A DNA stretch of 11,758 nucleotides, from NCBI GenBank assembly GCA_937958785.1, contig CALGMY010000177.1:1-11758 (forward strand). Direction: 5' to 3'. The DNA is from an uncultured Gammaproteobacteria bacterium. GTDB lineage: Bacteria; Pseudomonadota; Gammaproteobacteria; Steroidobacterales; GCA-2729495. The notes beneath the pieces were generated by a model that worked only from the letters and a program-made list of their open reading frames with translations, searched no databases and was not told where the DNA came from. The stretch's first letter is position 1, and the number at the start of each line of letters is the position of its first letter. A program made the position numbers and the translations under genes. Below, piece by piece: positions 7,329-11,758 of this stretch.

Positions 7329-7733
7329 ATGCCCGCCACACCCGGCAACACGCTCGAGACCTTTCCGAATCCCTCGCCCGCGCGGCCCTACACGATCCGC
7401 ATGCGGCTGCCGGAATTCACCTGCCTGTGCCCGAAGACCGGCCAGCCCGATTTTGCCACCCTGCATCTAGAGTACGTGCCCGAATCCCGCTGTATCGAAC
7501 TGAAGTCACTCAAGAATTACATCTGGTCGTTCCGGGACCAGGGCGCATTCCACGAGGCCGTCACCAACCGCATCCTCGACGACCTGGTGGCCGCCACGAG
7601 CCCGAGGTTCATGCGCCTGGTCGCGGAATTCAACGTGCGGGGCGGCATCTACACGACGGTCGTCGCCGAGCACCGTCAACCCGGCTGGCAGCCGGCGGCG
7701 CCGGTAGACCTGCCCCGTTCGGCCGTCGACTGA
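7329..7733 (+). CDS. queF: NADPH-dependent 7-cyano-7-deazaguanine (preQ0) reductase QueF, single-domain type
   Basis: A 134-residue cytosolic enzyme that reduces the nitrile of preQ0 to the aminomethyl of preQ1 with two NADPH, the last free-base step before queuosine is built into tRNAs with GUN anticodons. The catalytic block FTCLCPKTGQPDF (30-42) contains the thioimide-forming Cys34 and acid Asp41, equivalent to Cys55 and Asp62 of Bacillus subtilis QueF. The QueF signature ELKSLKNYIWSFRD (57-70) and FHE (74-76) follow, then the RGGIYT strand. The length and arrangement match the unimodular YkvM subfamily, not the two-domain E. coli enzyme of about 280 residues. The ATG at 7329 is supported by the conserved LETF at residues 9-12, although no clear Shine-Dalgarno precedes it. 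It is divergent from smc and 75 nt upstream of dksA. No other queuosine genes are in the window. Confidence 0.95.
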   Translation: MPATPGNTLETFPNPSPARPYTIRMRLPEFTCLCPKTGQPDFATLHLEYVPESRCIELKSLKNYIWSFRDQGAFHEAVTNRILDDLVAATSPRFMRLVAEFNVRGGIYTTVVAEHRQPGWQPAAPVDLPRSAVD

Positions 7734-7742
7734 CGGGGATCC

Positions 7743-7767
7743 GGCGGACTTCCCGCGGGGAACCGCC
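7743..7767 (+). other. Nested hairpin between queF and dksA (possible queF terminator or dksA operator)
   Basis: GGCGG (7743-7747) pairs with CCGCC (7763-7767), and inside it TTCCC (7750-7754) pairs with GGGAA (7758-7762) around a 3-nt loop. This makes ten base pairs with a two-base bulge. It starts 10 nt after the queF stop. No T-run follows, so it would be a weak or Rho-aided terminator. It covers the expected -35 position of the dksA promoter, so a double role is possible (inference). Confidence 0.4.
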
Positions 7768-7777
7768 TATGTATAAT
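7750..7777 (+). promoter_or_regulatory. Sigma70-type promoter of dksA
   Basis: A perfect -10 hexamer TATAAT lies at 7772-7777, 31 nt before the dksA ATG. The best -35 at normal spacing is the poor TTCCCG at 7750-7755 (16-nt spacer). The sequence just after the -10 is CCCGCGCT, a GC-rich discriminator of the kind found at promoters inhibited by ppGpp and DksA. In E. coli dksA is known to be negatively autoregulated, so feedback here is plausible but unproven. Confidence 0.6.
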
Positions 7778-7808
7778 CCCGCGCTCAAAATTTGCGCAGG
7801 ATCCGAAG

Positions 7809-8627
7809 ATGCCGTCAGCCAAGCGTGCCGCCCGCAAGACCAGCTCCGCCGGCAAGGCCAGGTCGGCCAGCCCGGCCAAGGGGCGCGCGGGTCGCGCAGA
7901 CGGCCGCAAGTCGACCCGCAAGGCCCAGCCCGCAGCCCGCAAGGCGGCCCCCAAGCCCGCAAAGCGGGCGGCGCCGGCGCCCAAGGCCAAGGCCGCACCC
8001 AAGGCTGCCAGGCCGGCCAAGCCCGCCGCTGCAGCACGGACAGCAGCGTCCAGCCCCGCCAAGGCGGCCCCTGCCAAGGCACCGGCAGCGCGGGAAATGG
8101 TGGTCCGCACCACCCCCGGCCTCGTGAAGACCGGCGGACGCAAGCCGGCGCCGGCCCGCCGAAACAACCGGCGGCCCGACGTCTATGACCCCAATGCCCT
8201 GATCCATGGGATCCGCCCCTACCAGACCCGGCCGGGCGAGGCCTACATGAGCCCGGCCCAGCTGAACCACTTCCGCATGATCCTCCAGGCCTGGAAGCGG
8301 GAGTTGATGGAGGAAGTCGACCGTACCGTCCATCACATGCAGGATGAGGCCAGCAACTTCCCGGATCCGAACGACCGGGCAACCCAGGAGTCGGAATTTG
8401 GACTCGAACTCCGGACCCGGGACCGGGAACGCAAGCTGCTGAAGAAGATCGATGCGGCCCTGGAGCGGATCGAGGACGGGTCCTATGGCTACTGCGAGGA
8501 GACTGGCGAGGAGATCGGGCTGAAGCGGCTTGAAGCCCGCCCGGTCGCCACCCTGTCGCTGGAGGCCCAGGAGCGGCGGGAGATGGCCGAGCGCCAGTAC
8601 GGCGAACGGGACGACCGCTATCGCTGA
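7809..8627 (+). CDS. dksA: RNA polymerase-binding transcription factor DksA with long basic N-terminal tail
   Basis: A 272-residue protein that binds the RNA polymerase secondary channel and, with ppGpp, mediates the stringent response. The conserved body begins near residue 134 with GIRPYQTRPGEAYM. It contains the coiled-coil tip D186-x-x-D189-x-A191 (D71, D74 and A76 of E. coli) within NFPDPNDRATQ, and the second helix LELRTRDRERKLLKKID. The C-terminal zinc-finger fold is present, but of the four E. coli cysteines only C229 remains; the others are T232, S250 and A253. E. coli DksA has 151 residues. Here about 105 extra N-terminal residues form a low-complexity Lys/Ala/Pro tail: in the first 120 residues I count 33 Lys/Arg against 2 acidic residues, like the tail of histone H1. 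The ATG at 7809 has AGGAT 6 nt upstream and a TATAAT box at 7772, which supports the long form. A strong terminator follows the stop. Confidence 0.95.
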   Translation: MPSAKRAARKTSSAGKARSASPAKGRAGRADGRKSTRKAQPAARKAAPKPAKRAAPAPKAKAAPKAARPAKPAAAARTAASSPAKAAPAKAPAAREMVVRTTPGLVKTGGRKPAPARRNNRRPDVYDPNALIHGIRPYQTRPGEAYMSPAQLNHFRMILQAWKRELMEEVDRTVHHMQDEASNFPDPNDRATQESEFGLELRTRDRERKLLKKIDAALERIEDGSYGYCEETGEEIGLKRLEARPVATLSLEAQERREMAERQYGERDDRYR

Positions 8628-8668
8628 TCCCGACCAGCCCGGTTCCGGGACATTCAAGGATATATCCA

Positions 8669-8700
8669 TAAAGCCATGATTTATCATGGCTTTATTTTTT
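8669..8700 (+). terminator. Strong intrinsic terminator of dksA
   Basis: TAAAGCCATGA (8669-8679) and TCATGGCTTTA (8684-8694) form a perfect 11-bp stem with a 4-nt loop, followed by six Ts (8695-8700). It begins 41 nt after the dksA stop codon. It isolates dksA from the phaR-like gene, which therefore needs its own promoter; I could not identify a convincing one in 8701-8805. Confidence 0.95.
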
Positions 8701-8805
8701 GGTAAGGAAATTACCCAGGTCAGCTGCATCGCGAACCAATTGGCCGGCGAAGGGGTCTATACGGATGTTGGGGGCAACGCATGACTGGAAGAGGAAGGAC
8801 CCGCC

Positions 8806-9189
8806 ATGAGCGAGCAGAGACTCATTAGGAAGTACGTGAACCGCCGGCTTTACGACACCGCCCAGAGCCGCTACGTCAATCTCGACGACCTGCGGGAGCT
8901 GATCGTCAAGGGCTCCAGCGTGAAGGTGGTTGAGCAGGCGACGGGAACCGACATCACCACGCCGGTGCTTCTCCAGATCATCGCCGAGGGCCAGCGTGGC
9001 GGCACCCCGCTGCTGTCGGCGGAGTTCCTGGCCGGCATGATCCGGCTGGGCGTGGGAGAGCGGGATCCGGAACTCCCGGGGCGCCTGGACCGGGCGCTCA
9101 AGGGGGCGATGGCCTCGACGGCTGCCCGGCCCGCCGGGAGCTCGCCAGGTGTCCAGCACGGCACGGCCGCGATCGCGGCAGCGGGCTGA
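8806..9189 (+). CDS. phaR: PHA/PHB accumulation regulator DNA-binding domain protein (PhaR-like, short)
   Basis: A 127-residue protein with the PhaR/PHB_acc_N DNA-binding region at residues 5 to about 62. The motifs are RLIRKYVNRRLYDT, RYVNLDDLRELIVKG, and ITTPVLLQIIAE. In characterised members this domain represses phasin and PHA-synthesis genes and is released when it binds polyhydroxyalkanoate granules. The next segment, GGTPLLSAEFLAGMIRLG (about 65-82), resembles the start of the PHB_acc repeat domain. The rest is a short Ala/Gly-rich tail, so the protein is shorter than typical PhaR proteins (roughly 150-200 residues). The ATG at 8806 is well supported by AGGAAGG at 8792-8798. No pha synthase or phasin gene is in the window, so its target here is not shown; the gene symbol is by similarity only. 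Confidence 0.8.
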   Translation: MSEQRLIRKYVNRRLYDTAQSRYVNLDDLRELIVKGSSVKVVEQATGTDITTPVLLQIIAEGQRGGTPLLSAEFLAGMIRLGVGERDPELPGRLDRALKGAMASTAARPAGSSPGVQHGTAAIAAAG

Positions 9190-9198
9190 AGGACGGAA

Positions 9199-9228
9199 CC
9201 GGACGCGCCCGGTGACGGGCGCGTCCGG
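9199..9228. terminator. Perfect 13-bp hairpin between convergent phaR and pnp
   Basis: The arms at 9199-9211 (CCGGACGCGCCCG) and 9216-9228 are exact reverse complements around the 4-nt loop GTGA, a GNRA-type tetraloop on the plus-strand RNA. The hairpin starts 10 nt after the phaR stop and ends 26 nt downstream of the pnp stop on the other strand, so both transcripts can form it. No T-run follows on either side. It may act as a T-less terminator or as a 3'-end stabiliser. Confidence 0.6.
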
Positions 9229-9254
9229 CCTTCACGACTCCGGGGGATTCGACC

Positions 9255-11342
9255 CTAGCTGACGGCTTCCAGGCCTCGCATACTGAGGCGCACACGCCCC
9301 TGGCGATCGACCTCCAGCACCTTCACCCGGACGATATCGCCTTCCTTGAGCTTGTCTCCCACCCGCTCGACGCGTTCGTCGGCGATCTGGGAGATGTGCA
9401 CGAGGCCGTCACGGCCGGGCAGGATGGTCACGAATGCGCCGAAATCCATCAGGCGCGCCACCCGGCCCTCGTAGACCCGACCGACTTCCACGTCGGCCGT
9501 GATGAGTTCGATCCGGGCCTGTGCTTCGCGACCAGCAGTAGCATTCACCGAAGCAATCTTCACCGTCCCGTCGTTATCGATGTCGATGCTGGCACCGGTC
9601 TCCTCGGTGATCGCACGGATCACAGAGCCGCCCTTGCCGATGACATCCCGGATCTTCTCCGGGTCGATCTTGATCGTGATGATGGTCGGGGCCCAGTCGG
9701 ACATCTTCTCGCGATGGGCCGGCAGGACCCGGTTCATCTGCTCGAGGATGTGCAGACGGGCGTCCTTGGCCTGGGCCAGGGCGTTCTCCATGATCTCCCG
9801 GGTGATCCCGTCGATCTTGATGTCCATCTGCAGGGCAGTGACGCCGTTCGAGCTGCCCGCCACCTTGAAGTCCATGTCGCCGAGGTGATCCTCGTCACCG
9901 AGGATGTCGGTGAGGACCTGATAGCGGTCACCGTCCTTGACAAGTCCCATGGCAACGCCGGCCACGGGAGCCAGGATCGGTACACCGGCATCCATCAGCG
10001 CGAGGCTGGCGCCGCAAACGCTGGCCATCGAGCTCGATCCGTTCGACTCCGTGATCTCGGAAACCACCCGCAGGACGTAGGGGAACTTCTCCATGTCGGG
10101 CAACACCGCCTCGACGCCACGGCGTGCAAGCCGGCCGTGCCCGATCTCGCGCCGCTTCGGGCCGAGGTTGAACGCCGTTTCGTTCACACAGTACGGCGGG
10201 AAGTTGTAGTGGAACATGAAGCGGTCGCGGTACTCACCGGTCAGCGCATCGATGATCTGGGCATCCCGACCCGTTCCGAGCGTGGTGACGACGAGGGCCT
10301 GGGTCTCTCCGCGGGTAAACAAGGCCGAGCCATGGGTGCGCGGCAGGACACCGGTACGGATGGTGATGGGGCGCACGGTCCGCGTATCGCGGCCATCGAT
10401 GCGGGGCTCCCCGCTCAGCACCTGGCCACGGACAACCTTCTTCTCGAGCCGGCCGAGGGCATTGCCGACCGCTTCCTTGGCAGCCCCGTCGCCGCCGGAA
10501 GCGAGGGCCGCCATGACGTCCGACTTGAGCTGCGCAATCTTCGCGTAGCGCTCCTGCTTGTCACGGACGCGGTACGCCTCCGCAAACCGGTCGCCGACGA
10601 CCTTGGCCACCGCCTCGGCAACCGCCGGATCAGCGGCGGGGGCAGTCCAGTTCCAGGACGGCTTGCCGGCTTCGGCAGCGAGTGCGCGGATGTTGTCGAT
10701 TGCGACCTGCATCTGCTCATGGCCGTAGATGACGGCATCGAGCATCACCTTCTCAGGTAGCTGCTGGGCGGAAGACTCGACCATCAGGACCGCCTTTGCG
10801 GTCCCCGCGACGACCAGGTCAAGCTTCGACTGCTTGAGCTGGGTCATGGTTGGATTCAGGACGAAACTGCCATCGATGTAGCCCACCTTGGCGCCGGCGA
10901 TCGGGCCCTGGAAGGGTGCGCCTGTCAGGGAGAGCGCGGCCGAGGCGCCCAGCATCGCGGGGATGTCCGAATCCACTTCGGGATTCAGCGAGATCACGGT
11001 GGCAATGATCTGGATCTCGTTGACGAAGCCCTTGGGAAACAGCGGGCGGATGGGGCGGTCGATCAGACGGGAGATGAGGGTCTCCTTCTCCGTGGGGCGG
11101 CCCTCCCGCTTGAAGAATCCACCCGGGATGCGGCCGGCGGCGTAGGCCTTTTCCTGGTAGTTGACCGTGAGGGGGAAGAAGTCCTGGTCTTCGGCGGCCT
11201 CGGTCTTGGCCACCGCAGTCACGAGGACCACCGTCTCGGCCATGGTCACGATCACGGCACCGCCGGCCTGGCGGGCGATCTCGCCGGTTTCGATGGTGAC
11301 CTGGTGCTGGCCGTAGGGAAAAGTCTTCTTGATTGACGCCAC
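9255..11342 (-). CDS. pnp: Polyribonucleotide nucleotidyltransferase (PNPase)
   Basis: A 695-residue phosphorolytic 3'-to-5' exoribonuclease that degrades mRNA and, in reverse, can add tails; in many Gammaproteobacteria it works within the RNase E degradosome. In order it shows the first RNase PH domain (FPLTVNYQEKAYAAGRIPGGFFKREGRP begins near 56), the all-helical linker domain (about 240-305), the catalytic second RNase PH domain with SNGSSSMASVCG (S437/S438, E. coli S438/S439) and ILGDEDHLGDMDF (D483 and D489, E. coli D486/D492), a KH domain with VIGKGG (568-573), and an S1 domain (about 619-690) with GRDGLVHISQIA. All the active-site residues I could check are present, and the length is close to the E. 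coli enzyme (711). The start is a GTG at 11340-11342 with AGGAAG five bases upstream. It is 126 nt downstream of rpsO in the classic rpsO-pnp operon, and the gap holds stem-loops that may serve autoregulation. Confidence 0.98.
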   Translation of the reverse strand: MASIKKTFPYGQHQVTIETGEIARQAGGAVIVTMAETVVLVTAVAKTEAAEDQDFFPLTVNYQEKAYAAGRIPGGFFKREGRPTEKETLISRLIDRPIRPLFPKGFVNEIQIIATVISLNPEVDSDIPAMLGASAALSLTGAPFQGPIAGAKVGYIDGSFVLNPTMTQLKQSKLDLVVAGTAKAVLMVESSAQQLPEKVMLDAVIYGHEQMQVAIDNIRALAAEAGKPSWNWTAPAADPAVAEAVAKVVGDRFAEAYRVRDKQERYAKIAQLKSDVMAALASGGDGAAKEAVGNALGRLEKKVVRGQVLSGEPRIDGRDTRTVRPITIRTGVLPRTHGSALFTRGETQALVVTTLGTGRDAQIIDALTGEYRDRFMFHYNFPPYCVNETAFNLGPKRREIGHGRLARRGVEAVLPDMEKFPYVLRVVSEITESNGSSSMASVCGASLALMDAGVPILAPVAGVAMGLVKDGDRYQVLTDILGDEDHLGDMDFKVAGSSNGVTALQMDIKIDGITREIMENALAQAKDARLHILEQMNRVLPAHREKMSDWAPTIITIKIDPEKIRDVIGKGGSVIRAITEETGASIDIDNDGTVKIASVNATAGREAQARIELITADVEVGRVYEGRVARLMDFGAFVTILPGRDGLVHISQIADERVERVGDKLKEGDIVRVKVLEVDRQGRVRLSMRGLEAVS

Positions 11343-11379
11343 GTTCGCTTCCTAACTCATCTGTTCACGGAAATGGGAA

Positions 11380-11411
11380 CGGGGCAGAACACCCGAAGTG
11401 TATCTGCCCCG
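11380..11411 (-). promoter_or_regulatory. Stem-loop in the pnp leader (rpsO-pnp intergenic)
   Basis: On the plus strand CGGGGCAGA (11380-11388) pairs perfectly with TCTGCCCCG (11403-11411). After a one-base bulge at 11402, ACAC pairs with GTGT, leaving a five-base loop that reads TTCGG on the transcribed strand. It lies 38 nt upstream of the pnp GTG and is not followed by a T-run, so it looks more like a processed leader hairpin than a full terminator. In E. coli RNase III cuts the pnp leader stem and PNPase then controls its own mRNA; the same role here is an inference. Confidence 0.55.
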
Positions 11412-11424
11412 CTGGAATGTCGGA

Positions 11425-11442
11425 CGGCCAACTGCCTGGCCG
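11425..11442 (-). other. Second small stem-loop after rpsO
   Basis: CGGCCA (11425-11430) and TGGCCG (11437-11442) form a perfect 6-bp stem with a 6-nt loop. A further weak pair, GGCTC at 11448-11452 with GAGCC at 11461-11465, lies right after the rpsO stop. Together with the larger stem at 11380-11411 they make the 126-nt gap highly structured. None has a T-run, so partial termination or processing is possible but unproven. Confidence 0.35.
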
Positions 11443-11468
11443 GAATCGGCTCGGAGCCTTGAGCCCCT

Positions 11469-11738
11469 CTAGCGGCGCAGACCGAGCTTGTCGATCAAGC
11501 CCTGGTAGCGGGCGCCATCCTTGCCCCGCAGGTAGTCGAGGAGTTTGCGCCGCTGATTCACGAGGCGCAGGAGTCCCTGCCGGGAATGATGATCCTTCTT
11601 GTGGCGCGCGAAGTGGTCCGTCAGTTCATTGATGCGGGCGGACAGCAACGCCACCTGTACTTCCGGTGATCCGGTATCGGCAGGCCCCCGGCGATACTCG
11701 CCGACGATCTTCTGCTTGTCTTCAGCCGTTTGCGGCAT
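11469..11738 (-). CDS. rpsO: 30S ribosomal protein S15
   Basis: An 89-residue protein of the exact family length that binds the central domain of 16S rRNA early in 30S assembly. Hallmark stretches are DTGSPEVQVALLSARI (21-36), HFARHKKDHHSRQGLLRLV (42-60), QRRKLLDYL (62-70) and the C-terminal LIDKLGLRR. The ATG at 11738 is preceded by CAGGAG with nine bases between them. A TAA stop lies directly before the ATG (TAAATG). It may end an upstream minus-strand gene, for example truB, which often precedes rpsO, but only 20 bases are available. It is followed by pnp. In E. coli S15 represses its own translation through a leader structure, which lies outside this window. Confidence 0.98.
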   Translation of the reverse strand: MPQTAEDKQKIVGEYRRGPADTGSPEVQVALLSARINELTDHFARHKKDHHSRQGLLRLVNQRRKLLDYLRGKDGARYQGLIDKLGLRR

Positions 11739-11747
11739 TTAAGCCAT

Positions 11748-11753
11748 CTCCTG
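11748..11753 (-). promoter_or_regulatory. rpsO: Ribosome binding site of rpsO
   Basis: CAGGAG on the minus strand, nine bases before the rpsO ATG at 11738. The spacer contains ATG-GCT-TAA, so a start codon and stop codon sit between the site and rpsO. This either ends an upstream frame or forms a two-codon mini-ORF abutting rpsO. Confidence 0.6.
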
Positions 11754-11758
11754 TGGGC

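Noticed and set aside
7295..8188. 297-residue plus-strand open frame spanning queF and the dksA tail
   Set aside because: It overlaps two confidently identified genes in another frame and has the low-complexity composition expected of a frame-shifted repeat region.
8097..8627. Internal ATG of dksA giving a 176-residue, more usual DksA
   Set aside because: There is no properly spaced ribosome site before it, while the upstream start at 7809 has AGGAT and a TATAAT promoter. A secondary product cannot be excluded.
8781..8828. 15-codon frame starting just before phaR and overlapping its start (possible leader peptide)
   Set aside because: It has only a poor G-run upstream, no conserved pattern, and the strong AGGAAGG lies inside it and serves phaR.
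9396..10760. 454-residue plus-strand open frame antisense to pnp
   Set aside because: It mirrors pnp codons and shows no recognisable motif; pnp is certain from its catalytic and RNA-binding motifs.

Overview
The window reads as chromosomal core DNA of a high-GC gammaproteobacterium, most likely near the Xanthomonadales/Steroidobacterales side of the class (inference). ZipA is a gammaproteobacterial division protein. The smc-zipA-ligA order is known from Pseudomonas and Xanthomonas-type genomes, and a true SMC in place of MukB argues against enterics. DksA lacks most of its zinc-finger cysteines and carries a long Lys/Ala/Pro-rich N-terminal tail.

Layout, left to right. (1) Bases 1-78 are the last codons of a plus-strand gene ending in 10-residue tandem repeats, followed by a strong hairpin terminator. 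(2) On the minus strand, read from right to left, smc, zipA and ligA form a tight operon (gaps of 6 and 18 nt). It is followed after 39 nt by a DUF6502-type gene whose base composition is clearly lower in GC than its neighbours. (3) The smc/queF divergent intergenic region holds an imperfect 21-bp palindrome and a GC-rich hairpin in front of queF. (4) On the plus strand, queF (single-domain type), dksA with its own sigma70-like -10 box, a textbook intrinsic terminator, and a small PhaR-type regulator follow. (5) A 13-bp perfect hairpin with a GNRA-type loop separates phaR from the convergent rpsO-pnp operon, which fills the right end on the minus strand. The rpsO-pnp intergenic region carries stem-loops resembling the RNase III-processed pnp leader known in E. 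coli.

Functionally the genes are housekeeping: chromosome condensation (SMC), Z-ring anchoring (ZipA), replication and repair ligation (LigA), queuosine synthesis (QueF), stringent-response transcription control (DksA), carbon-storage regulation (PhaR-like), ribosomal protein S15 and mRNA decay (PNPase). I see no mobile element, CRISPR array, tRNA or phage gene. I found no convincing new multi-gene system. The points most worth a second look are the H1-like tail and degenerate zinc site of DksA, the low-GC DUF6502 gene attached to a conserved operon next to a repeat-protein gene, and the uncharacterised palindromes and hairpins in the regulatory gaps.
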